Shown in pieces: positions 17,018 through 26,354 of a stretch of 64,000 bases of DNA. Under the pieces are notes generated by a model. The model was not told the DNA's origin and did no database searches. It saw only the letters and a program-made list of their open reading frames with translations. The stretch lies in assembly GCF_037977055.1 (NCBI RefSeq), contig NZ_CP150274.1, positions 4,154,001-4,218,000 of the forward strand. Direction: 5' to 3'. Position 1 is the first letter of the stretch. Each line of letters begins with the position of its first letter. Made by a program: the position numbers and the translations under genes. Source of the DNA: Paenibacillus sp. FSL K6-1096. Lineage in GTDB: Bacteria > Bacillota > Bacilli > Paenibacillales > Paenibacillaceae.

Positions 17018-18046
17018 ATGACCACAATATACGATATTGCCAAAAGGACCGGTTACTCACCAACCACAGTGTCCAAGGCGTTCAATAACTATTCTGATGT
17101 GCGGGAGAAGACGCGCCAGGAGATTCTGCGCACCGCCCAGGAGATGGGTTATCTGCCCAACGCCCATGCACGTACACTGACGACCAAGAAGTCGTGGACC
17201 ATCGGTGTGCTGTTTGTGGAGAATACGGGGGCGGGCATCCGGCATCCTTTTTTCAGCGCGGTGATTGAGAGCTTCAAGCAGGTTGCCGTAGCGGAGGGCT
17301 ACGCCCTGATGTTCATCTCGAAGGATGTCGGCGGCAAGAGAAGCGGCTATCTGGAGAACTGCCGGATTCGCGGCGTGGATGGCGTGGTGGTGTTCCTCTC
17401 GGATTATGAAGACCCGTATTTCCGGGAGCTGCTGGAGAGTGATATCCCTACGGTTGTCCTTGATTTCGAGACGGCGCTGTCCCATACGGTCTGCTCGGAT
17501 AACATGAATGGTGCGCGGCAGGCTGTTGAATATCTGGCTCAGCTTGGACACCGCAGAATCGCCCATATCTCGGGTGGCGGCAACACCTATCCGGGGGAGC
17601 AGCGGGAGCTCGGGTACAGAACGGCCATGAAGCAACTGGGCTTTGAGGTGCCGGAGGAATATGTTACCGTGGGTGCGTATTACTCTCTGGAGAGCGGTTA
17701 CGGTGCCATGAAGCAGCTAATGGAGCTGCCGCAGCGGCCAACCGCTGTGTTTGCCTCAGGGGACCTGCTGGCGCTCGGCGCGGTGATGGCTGCCAAGGAT
17801 CTGGGGCTGAAGGTGCCGGAGGATGTATCTGTGATGGGTTATGATGACATTGAGCTTGCCGGCTATGTTACCCCTGCGCTGACCACGGTCCGCCAGGATA
17901 CCGGGCTGCTCGGCACCCGTGCGGCGGAGCTGCTGCTGGCCTCCATGAACGGAAACGGTACGCGGGCAAGCCGGGAGCAGGAAGCCGTAGTGCTGCCTGT
18001 GGAGATTGTTGTTAGGGATTCCTGTGCACCTCCGGGTCCATCCTGA
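17018..18046 (+). CDS. LacI family transcriptional regulator
   Basis: A 342-residue sugar-responsive repressor. The N-terminal helix-turn-helix is clear (TTIYDIAKRTGYSPTTVSKAF), followed by the hinge and a periplasmic-binding-protein-like effector domain (MGYDDIELAGYVTPALTTVRQ near the end). GGGGGTG precedes ATG 17018; an earlier in-frame ATG at 16967 is less likely. The 20-bp palindrome 40 bp downstream, upstream of the GH30 gene, is the likely operator. Repression of glycan genes is inferred from position. Confidence 0.92.
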   Translation: MTTIYDIAKRTGYSPTTVSKAFNNYSDVREKTRQEILRTAQEMGYLPNAHARTLTTKKSWTIGVLFVENTGAGIRHPFFSAVIESFKQVAVAEGYALMFISKDVGGKRSGYLENCRIRGVDGVVVFLSDYEDPYFRELLESDIPTVVLDFETALSHTVCSDNMNGARQAVEYLAQLGHRRIAHISGGGNTYPGEQRELGYRTAMKQLGFEVPEEYVTVGAYYSLESGYGAMKQLMELPQRPTAVFASGDLLALGAVMAAKDLGLKVPEDVSVMGYDDIELAGYVTPALTTVRQDTGLLGTRAAELLLASMNGNGTRASREQEAVVLPVEIVVRDSCAPPGPS

Positions 18047-18086
18047 GAAGTGTGTCCGCGTGCGGGAGTGCCTTTTTTTTCAGTCG

Positions 18087-18106
18087 AATCGAAACCGGTT
18101 TCGATT
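18087..18106. promoter_or_regulatory. Perfect LacI-family operator
   Basis: AATCGAAACCGGTTTCGATT is a perfect 20-bp palindrome with the central CG typical of LacI-family operators. It lies 48 bp before the GH30 start and 40 bp after the regulator gene. The first 14 bases recur at 24417-24430. Confidence 0.8.
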
Positions 18107-18153
18107 TCTTTCGTTTTTGATTTTGCTGGCCAAATCATAAAGGAGTGATCGAC

Positions 18154-19497
18154 ATGACAACTGTTCAAACCGTAGTCACCGCCAAAGATACGGCGGATCG
18201 CCTGAGTCCCAAGAAAGGTATCCGCTTCAAGACCGGTGTCCCGGCGGCAGCGGCCCATCTCAAGCTGCACCCGGAGCAGGAGTATCAGCGGATTATCGGC
18301 TTCGGCGGCGCGTTCACGGAGGCAGCGGCTTATACCCTGTCGCGGATGAGCCCGCAGAAGCGGGCGGAGGTGATCCGGCGGTATTTTCACCCGGTAGACG
18401 GGCTGAATTACACCATGGGGCGTGTGCATATCCATAGCTGCGACTTCGCGCTCGGCAATTACACCTATGTGGAAGAGGGGGATACGGAGCTGAAGACCTT
18501 CGATATCTCGCGTGACCGCAAATGGGTGCTGCCGCTGATTAAGGATGCGATGGAGCAGCGCGGCGGAACATTCACGATGCTGGCTTCCCCGTGGAGCCCG
18601 CCCGCCTGGATGAAGACGAACGGGGAGATGAATAACGGCGGCTCGCTGAAGCCCGAATATGCGTCCGTCTGGGCACGGTATTACACCCGGTTCATCGAGG
18701 CCTACCGCAAGGAAGGCGTTCCGGTCTGGGCAGTGTCGGTGCAGAATGAGCCGGCGGCGGTCCAGGTGTGGGACTCCTGTGTGTACAGTGCCGAGGAAGA
18801 GCGGGATTTCGTCAAAAACCATCTCGGCCCCGCCCTCCGCGATGCTGGAATGGACGATGTGAATATCGTCATCTGGGATCATAACCGCGACATTATGGTG
18901 GAGCGGGTGACCCCGGTCCTGTCTGACCCGGAAGCTGCCCAATATGTGTGGGGAACGGGCATTCACTGGTACAGCGGTGAGGAGTTCGGCAAGGTGGAGC
19001 AGGTGCATGAGCTGTTCCCGGATAAGCATATTCTGTTCACCGAAGGCTGCCAGGAGGGCGGCGTGCGTCTGGGCGAATGGTTCACAGGGGAGCGCTACGG
19101 GCGGAATATGATCGGCGATCTGAACGCCTGGACGGAGGGGTATCTGGACTGGAATCTGGTGCTGGATGAGACCGGTGGACCGAACCATGTGGGAAATCTC
19201 TGCGACGCTCCGGTGATTGCCGATACGAACACCGATGAGGTGCACTACAACAGCTCGTACTACTACATCGGGCATTTCAGCAAATTCATCGCCCCGGGCG
19301 CAGTACGTATTGGCCTGGAGTCGGAAGCGGCAGAGGTGCTGTCGGCGGCGTTCCGTAACCCGGACGGCAGCCTGGCGGTGGTGCTGATGAACGAAGGCGA
19401 TGAAGAGCGTTCGCTCACGCTAGAGCTGGAGGGCGAGACCGCTGAATGTGTGCTGCCGGCGCATTCGATTGCCACACATGTGATTACGCTGGGTTAG
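18154..19497 (+). CDS. Glycoside hydrolase family 30 enzyme
   Basis: A 447-residue beta-glycosidase of the GH30 (glucosylceramidase/endo-beta-1,6-glucanase) fold. The catalytic acid/base is Glu199 in SVQNEP and the nucleophile is Glu297 in LFTEG. GFGGAFTEAAA and SPWSPPAWMKTNG are family stretches. There is no signal peptide, so it probably works in the cytoplasm on imported oligosaccharides, consistent with the transporter and phosphorylase nearby. AAGGAG lies 9 nt before ATG 18154. Likely repressed by the LacI protein through the palindrome upstream. Confidence 0.92.
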   Translation: MTTVQTVVTAKDTADRLSPKKGIRFKTGVPAAAAHLKLHPEQEYQRIIGFGGAFTEAAAYTLSRMSPQKRAEVIRRYFHPVDGLNYTMGRVHIHSCDFALGNYTYVEEGDTELKTFDISRDRKWVLPLIKDAMEQRGGTFTMLASPWSPPAWMKTNGEMNNGGSLKPEYASVWARYYTRFIEAYRKEGVPVWAVSVQNEPAAVQVWDSCVYSAEEERDFVKNHLGPALRDAGMDDVNIVIWDHNRDIMVERVTPVLSDPEAAQYVWGTGIHWYSGEEFGKVEQVHELFPDKHILFTEGCQEGGVRLGEWFTGERYGRNMIGDLNAWTEGYLDWNLVLDETGGPNHVGNLCDAPVIADTNTDEVHYNSSYYYIGHFSKFIAPGAVRIGLESEAAEVLSAAFRNPDGSLAVVLMNEGDEERSLTLELEGETAECVLPAHSIATHVITLG

Positions 19498-19560
19498 GGC
19501 AGGGTTGGGGGCGGCGAGGTAGACGTTTTATTTTTTTTCGCCGCCCCGTCTCTGTCCGCC

Positions 19561-19750
19561 GATTGTATTTTGTACAGTAGAAAACTCATTTATTGGTTGC
19601 GAAATTGGATCGATTGCACTTTGTACAGCAGAATTTGGCGGAAGGGGCGTCTTAAGGCAGTACACCGGAAATCTGCGGTATGAAATACAACAGAATGCTG
19701 TTTCCATCCGGGAAAAGCCGATTCTATTGCACGAACTGCAATCACCCGGA
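19561..19750 (+). repeat. 51-bp pitch repeat, TTGTACAG core (4 units)
   Basis: GATTGTATTTTGTACAGTAG (19561) recurs as GATTGCACTTTGTACAGCAG at 19612, exactly 51 bp later. Weaker copies follow (GAAATACAACAG near 19681, ATTGCACGAACTGCAAT near 19725). Cores are imperfect palindromes. This fills the 440-bp gap between GH30 and the phosphorylase-like gene. The remaining ~180 bp up to 19937 shows no clear structure apart from the AGGAGG ribosome binding site. Confidence 0.6.
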
Positions 19751-19937
19751 GGGTTAACAGGTATACAGACTTATTGGCCTCAACGGACGTAACCGAATAA
19801 CGGACTAGCGAGCTTGGGGCCGCTTCGTTTGGCAGAACATCGCCTTTGCCGCTCAGTATGGATACCATAATTCCACACCTGTTCCCTATTGGGCATTGGG
19901 CGGTTTACTACAGTAATATTTACTAGGAGGATTAAGC

Positions 19938-22900
19938 ATGAGCAATTATTATTTCGATTCAGGTGCTTTTGTTATTGAGCAGTTTCATGAAGGCAAGCCG
20001 TTCGCCAGCTTCCTGCCCGGCCTGGCCGGACTGAAGGGGGTCCCGATGTGGACGTTCTATGTGAACCGCGGACAGGGGATCAGCAGCTTTGGGGTGCGCG
20101 ACAAAAACTCGCCGATTATGGAATTCTCCCCGGCCAATATCTCCTACAAGAATGTCACCTCCACCGGCTTCCGCACCTTCATTAAGCTGAAGGGTTCAGC
20201 GGAAATCTACGAGCCGTTCCAATCGTCACACCCGGACCCGGCCGCCAAGCGGAAGATGACGATTCTGCCGAACGGGCTGACCATCGAGGAGTCCCATGCC
20301 GGGCATGGGCTGCAAATCAAGGTCCACTACTTCAATCTGCCGGGCGATGATTATGCGGCGCTGATCCGCCAGGTGGAGATCCGGAACATTGGCGGTGCTG
20401 CGCTGGAGCTTGAGCTGCTGGACGGCCTGCCTGAGGTGCTTCCGTTCGGTGTAGCGAACGGCGGTTATAAGGAGATGGGCAACCTGCTGCGCAGCTGGAT
20501 GGATGTGTTCAACCTGGAGAACGGCATCCCGTTCTACAAGCTGCGCTCCGGCACGAATGACGATGCTGAAATCGGCACGATTGAGAGCGGGCATTTCTAT
20601 CTCTCCTCCACTGCCGAAGGAGAGCTGCTCCGTCCGCTGGTGGACTACGAAGTGATCTTCGGCAGCAATACGTCGCTGTCCTACCCGGACCGCTTCGCGG
20701 CGCTCCCGCTGGCCGAGCTGCTGGCACAGGCGCAGTATCCGGCCAACAAGGTGCCGTGCGGGTTCAGCGGCGCTGCCCGGACGCTCGCTCCGGGAGCTTC
20801 GCTTAAGCTGAACACGATCATCGGGCATGTGAACGATATCGCCCGGATCAACCGGCGGGCGGAGGAGTTGAGCCGTGAGGCGTATTTTGAAGTCAAAGCG
20901 CAGGAGGCTGCCGCACTGACCGAGGAATTAACAGCGGATATTGCCACCCGCACCTCCTCGCCGATCTTCGATGCTTATTGCCGCCAGTCCTATCTCGACA
21001 ACTTCCTGCGCGGGGGATATCCGTTTATTTTTGACAACGGGGAAGAGGGCTTCGTCGTGCATCTGTACTCCCGCAAGCATGGCGATATGGAACGGGATTA
21101 CAACTTCTTCTCGCTGGCACCCGAATATTATTCGCAGGGCAACGGGAACTTCCGCGATATGAACCAGAACCGGCGGAGCGATGTATTCTTCCATCCGAAG
21201 GTGGGCAGCTTCAACATCAAGATGTTCTACAGCCTGATTCAGGCAGACGGCTATAATCCGCTCAGTGTGCAGGGCACAACCTTTGAGATTCTGCCGGATG
21301 CGGCGGATCAGCTCAAGGGCTGGCTGGCCGGAGCGCTTGCGGAGCAGGATGCCGGACTGGCACGGCTGCTGGCCGGGCGCTTCACCCCGGGCAGTCTGAT
21401 TAACTACATTGCCGATCATCAGCTTACGCTTAAGGTCAGCGAGCAGGAATTCCTCAGCGGGGTGCTTGCCCTGTCGCAGCAGAACATCGAGGCCGCCTTC
21501 GGCGAAGGCTTCTGGTCCGACCACTGGACGTACAACCTCGATCTGGTGGAAGGCTACCTGGACATCTACCCGGAGCGCCGGGCGGAGCTGCTGTTCGGAG
21601 ATGAGACCTATGCGTTCTATGACAGTCCGGCGTATGTGCTGCCGCGCAGCGAGAAATATGTGATCAGCGGCGGCAAGGTGCGGCAATTCGGGGCACTGCT
21701 GGAGGATGAGGAGAAGCTGCACAAGCTGAAGCGCAAGGCTGCGGATACCCACTGGCTGCGGACGGAGGGCGGACACGGGGAGATCTACCGGACCAGCCTG
21801 TTCGTCAAAATGCTGTCGCTCGCCCTGAACAAATTCGCCACCCTTGACCCTTACGGCATGGGCGTGGAGATGGAGGCCAACAAGCCGGGCTGGAATGATG
21901 CGATGAACGGGCTGCCGGGCCTGATGGGCTCCGGCATGAGCGAGACGCTGGAGCTGAAGCGGATGCTGGTGTTCATGCTTGAAGCACTGGAGAACGGAGC
22001 GGAGCTGCCTTCTGCTGTGGTGCTTCCGGTGGAGATCGCGGAGCTGCTGACAGCGGTCGGCGATGCGGTAACGGAAGTGCTGGACGGCTCGCTGGACCAG
22101 TTCCCTTATTGGGACCGCGTAGCTTCGGCGCGTGAGGCGTACCGGGCATCCGTTCGCTTCGGGATCACGGGAGAGACCTGCGAAGTTTCCCTTGAGGTGA
22201 TTCGCGGAATGGTGGAGCAGTGGCTGCGCAAGACGGATCAGGGGATTGCGCGTGCGGTGGAGATGGGCGGCGGACTGGTTCCGACCTATTTCCGGTTCGA
22301 GGCTGTCCGCTTCCAGCCGGTGACAGATGAAACGGGTCAGCCGGTTATCAGCGGCTATGGGTTGCCGAAGGCCGTGGTGGAGGAATTCGAGGGCTCCCCG
22401 CTGCCGTATTTCCTGGAAGGGCCGACCCGCTGGCTCAAAACCCTGGACAACGAAGAGACCGCCAGGGAAATCTACAACACAGTGAAGCAGAGCGGGCTGT
22501 TCGATCCGGTCACGCAGATGTACCGGACCTCGGTATCCCTCGAAGCAGAGGGGCATGAGATCGGCCGTATCCGGGCCTTCACCGCCGGATGGCAGGAGCG
22601 GGAATCCAACTTCCTGCATATGTCCTACAAATATTTGCTGGAGCTGCTGAAGGCGGGGCTGTATGAAGAATTCTACAGCGAGCTGAAGACCTCGCTGATT
22701 CCGTTCCTTGATCCTGAGGTATACGGACGCAGCACGCTGGAGAATTCCTCGTTCATCTCCACTGGCGGCAACCCTGATCCGGCGACACATGGCCGGGGCT
22801 TCGTGGCCCGGCTTAGCGGATCTACGGCGGAGTTCCTGAGCATGTGGAGAACGATGATGGCCGGCAGCCACTTGTTCGCGATGGAAGACGGGGAGCTGAC

Positions 22901-23165
22901 TGCGGCGCTTCATCCGGCGCTGCCCGGCTGGCTGTTCGATGCCCAGGGAGAGGTCTCGTTCACGCTGCTGGGCGGAACGCAGGTGACGTATGTGAATCCG
23001 CGTCATGCCGATACGTTCGGCGAAGGCAAGGCGGCGATTCAGCAGCTGAAGCTGAGCTATCGCAGCGGCGAAGAGCGCACAGTATCCGGCGGACGGCTGC
23101 GCGGTGCCGATGCCGAGGCTCTGCGGCGCGGGGAGATCGCCGCGATCCAGGCGGTTATGAACTAA
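19938..23165 (+). CDS. GH94-like carbohydrate phosphorylase (1075 aa)
   Basis: A very large cytoplasmic protein without signal peptide. The length and the central KPGWNDAMNGLPGLMGSG stretch, with a candidate catalytic Asp in GWND, resemble GH94-type phosphorylases, especially the ~1100-residue 1,2-beta-oligoglucan group. The N-terminal ~300 residues look like a beta-sandwich domain (FGVRDKNSPIMEFSPANISY). GH94 enzymes split beta-glucosides with phosphate to give a sugar 1-phosphate. The exact linkage is not predictable. AGGAGG lies 7-8 nt before the ATG. It sits with a GH30 enzyme and an oligosaccharide-type ABC transporter, consistent with breakdown of an imported beta-glucan. Confidence 0.75.
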   Translation: MSNYYFDSGAFVIEQFHEGKPFASFLPGLAGLKGVPMWTFYVNRGQGISSFGVRDKNSPIMEFSPANISYKNVTSTGFRTFIKLKGSAEIYEPFQSSHPDPAAKRKMTILPNGLTIEESHAGHGLQIKVHYFNLPGDDYAALIRQVEIRNIGGAALELELLDGLPEVLPFGVANGGYKEMGNLLRSWMDVFNLENGIPFYKLRSGTNDDAEIGTIESGHFYLSSTAEGELLRPLVDYEVIFGSNTSLSYPDRFAALPLAELLAQAQYPANKVPCGFSGAARTLAPGASLKLNTIIGHVNDIARINRRAEELSREAYFEVKAQEAAALTEELTADIATRTSSPIFDAYCRQSYLDNFLRGGYPFIFDNGEEGFVVHLYSRKHGDMERDYNFFSLAPEYYSQGNGNFRDMNQNRRSDVFFHPKVGSFNIKMFYSLIQADGYNPLSVQGTTFEILPDAADQLKGWLAGALAEQDAGLARLLAGRFTPGSLINYIADHQLTLKVSEQEFLSGVLALSQQNIEAAFGEGFWSDHWTYNLDLVEGYLDIYPERRAELLFGDETYAFYDSPAYVLPRSEKYVISGGKVRQFGALLEDEEKLHKLKRKAADTHWLRTEGGHGEIYRTSLFVKMLSLALNKFATLDPYGMGVEMEANKPGWNDAMNGLPGLMGSGMSETLELKRMLVFMLEALENGAELPSAVVLPVEIAELLTAVGDAVTEVLDGSLDQFPYWDRVASAREAYRASVRFGITGETCEVSLEVIRGMVEQWLRKTDQGIARAVEMGGGLVPTYFRFEAVRFQPVTDETGQPVISGYGLPKAVVEEFEGSPLPYFLEGPTRWLKTLDNEETAREIYNTVKQSGLFDPVTQMYRTSVSLEAEGHEIGRIRAFTAGWQERESNFLHMSYKYLLELLKAGLYEEFYSELKTSLIPFLDPEVYGRSTLENSSFISTGGNPDPATHGRGFVARLSGSTAEFLSMWRTMMAGSHLFAMEDGELTAALHPALPGWLFDAQGEVSFTLLGGTQVTYVNPRHADTFGEGKAAIQQLKLSYRSGEERTVSGGRLRGADAEALRRGEIAAIQAVMN

Positions 23166-23181
23166 ATAGATAGCGGATGAG

Positions 23182-23205
23182 AGGAGGTCCTTGCGGGGGC
23201 CTCCT
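23182..23205 (+). terminator. Terminator after the phosphorylase-like gene
   Basis: AGGAGGTCC and GGGCCTCCT form a stem around a short loop, followed by the T-rich TTGCTGTTTG. Confidence 0.6.
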
Positions 23206-23219
23206 TGCTGTTTGTCTGG

Positions 23220-23400
23220 AACGTATGCGAAAAACCGAACACAATCGGCTCGCAGGAAGGCTCGTGGCCAAATGTATGCGAAAAACCGAACACATTAGGA
23301 TCGCGGGAAGGCTTGTGGCTAAATGTATGCGAAAAACCGAACACAATCGGCTCGCGGGAAGGCTCGTGGCTAAATGTATGCGAAAAACCGAACACATTAG
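23220..23400 (+). repeat. Array 3 of the 51-bp hairpin repeat (4 units)
   Basis: Units start at 23220, 23271, 23322 and 23373, an exact 51-bp pitch. The core is AATGTATGCGAAAAACCGA, then ACACAAT or ACACATT. The spacer is a near-constant GGCTCGCGGGAAGGCTCGTG. It follows the terminator of the phosphorylase-like gene and fills most of the 354-bp gap to the next gene. Confidence 0.9.
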
Positions 23401-23519
23401 GTAGCTGCGGGGAGTATAGGCTGGCACAGACTCCAACATAGGCGCAAATTCACCAGGCCCAAAGTTAGTTTATAATAATTGGATATACATCTGTTAACAC
23501 GAGAGGAGCATCATCAATA

Positions 23520-24185
23520 ATGAGCGATTTGAAAATGGGACTGATTGAGAAATACTCGATGATTATTCCAGCCGCGCAGCGGGAGGCGTGGGAGGCCAAA
23601 GGCTGGACGGAAGAGAGTACGTTCAGGGACTTCCACTATGAAGCTGAGGAGGGCGAGGCGATGATGACCGCCAGACCTCAGACCGTGAGCGAGATAGACA
23701 CGGACTCGCTGCTGGGCAGCCGGGCTATGGGCTTCTCTACCCACCTGGGCACCTATGGCATGGGCGGGCCCGGTTTTTTCGGCTTGCTGCTGGAGAAGGA
23801 AGGCGTTAGACAGTATCTGGTGTATGCCGTCTGGGCATCGGGCCAATATATCCTTCTGGACGGCAGAGTGATTGAATGCCATTTGAATTACAACCAGAGC
23901 CACCGGCCGTGGCTATCGAGCTGGGCAGGCGAGCCTGAGGAAGAGCAGTGGGATGAGCTGACCGGGATCGTAACCGGAGGTCTGGTGACCGCTGTCCGTC
24001 TGACAGATGAGGAGCTGCAGCTTGAGCTGACTCAGGGGGACGTGCCGCACCGGCTGGTATTCCACCAATACCATCCCGATCTGCCGCCGATGGGAAACGG
24101 CCAGCCGCGCAAGCCCGCCTTTGAGGACGGTGTGATCGGCGACTATATCGTATTGTCGGAGGAGAATGCGGTTCTGCATGTGTAA
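23520..24185 (+). CDS. Hypothetical protein (221 aa)
   Basis: A soluble acidic protein with no signal peptide and no membrane segment. I recognise no family. Notable stretches are GTYGMGGPGFFGLLLE and YAVWASGQYILLDGRVIECH. AGAGGAG lies about 12 nt before ATG 23520, a slightly long spacing. It sits between the phosphorylase-like gene and the sugar transporter, but may be an independent unit because a terminator-like hairpin follows it. Confidence 0.75.
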   Translation: MSDLKMGLIEKYSMIIPAAQREAWEAKGWTEESTFRDFHYEAEEGEAMMTARPQTVSEIDTDSLLGSRAMGFSTHLGTYGMGGPGFFGLLLEKEGVRQYLVYAVWASGQYILLDGRVIECHLNYNQSHRPWLSSWAGEPEEEQWDELTGIVTGGLVTAVRLTDEELQLELTQGDVPHRLVFHQYHPDLPPMGNGQPRKPAFEDGVIGDYIVLSEENAVLHV

Positions 24186-24197
24186 CAGGTGTAAACG

Positions 24198-24237
24198 TTT
24201 CGGCTTGGGGAGCTCTGAAGAACTGTCCAAGCCGAAA
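24198..24237 (+). terminator. Hairpin terminator
   Basis: TTTCGGCTTGG and CCAAGCCGAAA form an 11-bp perfect stem just after the 221-aa gene. No clear T-run follows, so this is a moderate terminator call. Confidence 0.55.
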
Positions 24238-24308
24238 TATGAGCCCCCTAATACGAAATTTGAAACCTTTTAGCGCATGAACAAAAGGCATACAATACAT
24301 ACATAGAG

Positions 24309-24324
24309 ATGAAAACGCTTCAAA
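24309..24324. promoter_or_regulatory. Candidate CcpA cre site
   Basis: Read on the minus strand, TTTGAAGCGTTTTCAT matches the cre consensus WTGNAARCGNWWWCAW with one mismatch. It lies 34 bp before the first transporter gene and just after a TACAAT (24291-24296) that may be a -10 element. Carbon catabolite repression of the transporter is inferred. Confidence 0.5.
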
Positions 24325-24357
24325 CCATAAACGATAGGTATTTTGGAGGTCCACACG

Positions 24358-25347
24358 ATGGAGAACAAACGTAACACCAAGCCCGGTCCGGTGATGGGGC
24401 AGCTCGTTCCCGCTGCAATCGAAACCGGTTCAGGCCGCAAGCATTCGCTCTGGCGGAAGTTCTTAGCCCAGCGCCATCTGCAGACGATGGCCTTGCTCGG
24501 CGTAGCCTGGATGATTATTTTCAACTACATTCCGATTTACGGCTTGATTATTTCCTTCAAGGAATATAACATCGTCAAGTCGATTGCTGAAGCTCCATGG
24601 GTGGGGCTGGATCATTTCAGGGAACTGCTGGACGACGACGATCTGCCGAACGTTATCTACAATACGCTGGGAATCAGTCTGATCAAGCTGCTGGTCGGAT
24701 TCCCGCTGCCGATTATATTCGCGCTGTTTCTGAATGAGGTCCGTTCTCTCCGTTACAAGAAGGCGATTCAGACGATCTCTTATCTGCCGCATTTTCTCTC
24801 CTGGGTGGTGCTTGGCGGAATTCTCGCCACCTGGCTCGCCGATGTGGGGATTATCAATAATATCCTGATGGCACTGCATATCATTGACCAGCCGATTACC
24901 TATTTGGCGGAGCCGAAATACTTCTGGACCATTATTATCTCCTCTGACATCTGGAAGGAGCTGGGATGGTCAGCCATTATCTATCTGGCGGCGATCGCCG
25001 GTGTCTCTCCTGAGATGTATGAGGCGGCGACGATTGACGGAGCCGGGCGGTTCCAGAAAATGTGGTATGTTACGCTGCCGGCCATCCGGGCCACCATCAG
25101 CATTCTGTTCATTCTGGCGGTCAGCGGCGTACTCAGCTCCAACTTCGACCAGATTCTGGTGCTGCGCAATTCACTGAATGACAGCGCTTCTAACGTCATT
25201 GACTATTACATTTATCAGACAGGTATCGTCTCCAACCGCTTCTCCTATTCTGCGGCGGTCACCCTGGTTAAGGCAGTTATCGCGCTGATCCTGCTGCTGA
25301 TTGCGAACCAGGTATCCAAAAAAATCAACGACACGTCGCTGTTCTAG
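24358..25347 (+). CDS. Sugar ABC transporter permease (LplB type)
   Basis: A 329-residue membrane subunit with six predicted segments after a basic N-terminus. The EAA loop is MYEAATIDGAGRFQKMWYVTLP. LplB-type permeases work with an LplC partner and a lipoprotein and borrow a shared ATPase (MsmX type), which fits the absence of an ATPase gene here. GGAGG lies before ATG 24358. First gene of the three-gene transporter operon. Confidence 0.9.
   Translation: MENKRNTKPGPVMGQLVPAAIETGSGRKHSLWRKFLAQRHLQTMALLGVAWMIIFNYIPIYGLIISFKEYNIVKSIAEAPWVGLDHFRELLDDDDLPNVIYNTLGISLIKLLVGFPLPIIFALFLNEVRSLRYKKAIQTISYLPHFLSWVVLGGILATWLADVGIINNILMALHIIDQPITYLAEPKYFWTIIISSDIWKELGWSAIIYLAAIAGVSPEMYEAATIDGAGRFQKMWYVTLPAIRATISILFILAVSGVLSSNFDQILVLRNSLNDSASNVIDYYIYQTGIVSNRFSYSAAVTLVKAVIALILLLIANQVSKKINDTSLF
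24417..24430. promoter_or_regulatory. Intragenic copy of the LacI operator half
   Basis: AATCGAAACCGGTT inside the 5' end of the permease gene matches the first 14 bases of the operator at 18087. The right arm then diverges (CAGG instead of TCGATT). It could be an auxiliary site for the same regulator, or chance. Confidence 0.3.
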
Positions 25348-25365
25348 GACAAGGAGGAACAATCT

Positions 25366-26256
25366 ATGTTTGCGCTCAATCGCAGAACCAAAAGCGAAGT
25401 CTTATTCGATAGCATTAACAACCTGGTGATGCTCTGCATCTGCTTCCTGACGCTCTACCCGATCTGGTATGTGCTGATCAACGCCTTCAATGACGGCAAT
25501 GATGCCATGCTGGGCGGAATCTACTGGTGGCCGCGGATGTTCACCCTGAAGAACTTTGAGGCGGTCTTCGCAAGCCCCGGCATTATGCTGGCGATGGCCA
25601 TTACCGTAGCCAAGACAGTAGTCGGTGTGGCCGTGCATGTATTCTTCACAGCAATGGTCGCGTATGCTCTATCCCGCAAGGATCTGGTGGGCGGCAAAAT
25701 CTACATTCTGATCGGTACGGTCACCCTGTTCTTCAACGGCGGGCTGATCCCGACCTTCCTGCTGAACCGCGACCTGCATCTGCTCGATAACTTCCTGGTG
25801 TATATCATCCCGGTGATGTTCAGCTTCTTCGACCTCATTATCTTCATGACCTTCTTCCGGGAAATTCCGGATGGCCTGGATGAGGCGGCGCGGATTGACG
25901 GGGCCAACGACTGGTCGATTCTGCTGCGGATTGTGCTTCCGGTCTCCATGCCGGTTATTGCCACCATCGCGCTGTTCCACGGGGTTTATCAGTGGAATGA
26001 TTATTTTACCGGGATTATCTACATCAACAACGTGGATCTGCAGCCGATTCAGACCTATCTGTTCCGGGTCGTGGCCCAGTCCAGCTCCAATACGATGATG
26101 ACTGCGGTCCAGGGCAGCGCGGCCACAAGAACGGTCACCTCACAGTCGATTAAGCTGGCCACCATGGTCGTGACCACACTGCCGATCGTGTTCGTCTATC
26201 CGTTCCTGCAGCGTTATTTCGTCAAAGGCATGATGATTGGCTCGATCAAGGGCTAA
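25366..26256 (+). CDS. Sugar ABC transporter permease (LplC type)
   Basis: A 296-residue permease, six membrane segments, with EAA loop LDEAARIDGANDWSILLRIVLP. AAGGAGG precedes the ATG, 18 bp after the upstream stop. The C-terminus FPFLQRYFVKGMMIGSIKG-like ending is typical of this permease group. It pairs with the preceding permease. Confidence 0.91.
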   Translation: MFALNRRTKSEVLFDSINNLVMLCICFLTLYPIWYVLINAFNDGNDAMLGGIYWWPRMFTLKNFEAVFASPGIMLAMAITVAKTVVGVAVHVFFTAMVAYALSRKDLVGGKIYILIGTVTLFFNGGLIPTFLLNRDLHLLDNFLVYIIPVMFSFFDLIIFMTFFREIPDGLDEAARIDGANDWSILLRIVLPVSMPVIATIALFHGVYQWNDYFTGIIYINNVDLQPIQTYLFRVVAQSSSNTMMTAVQGSAATRTVTSQSIKLATMVVTTLPIVFVYPFLQRYFVKGMMIGSIKG

Positions 26257-26354
26257 GCATCGGCAAGCCACAGGTAACTCCTCCAACGCCCGGGTGTCTT
26301 AAGGGCTACGGGGTTGAGCTTATAAATATTATGATCTAGAAAAGGGGTAAACAA

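Noticed and set aside
24190..24204. Second cre-like sequence (TGTAAACGTTTCGG)
   Set aside because: Only the left half matches; it overlaps the stem of a terminator hairpin, which explains it better.
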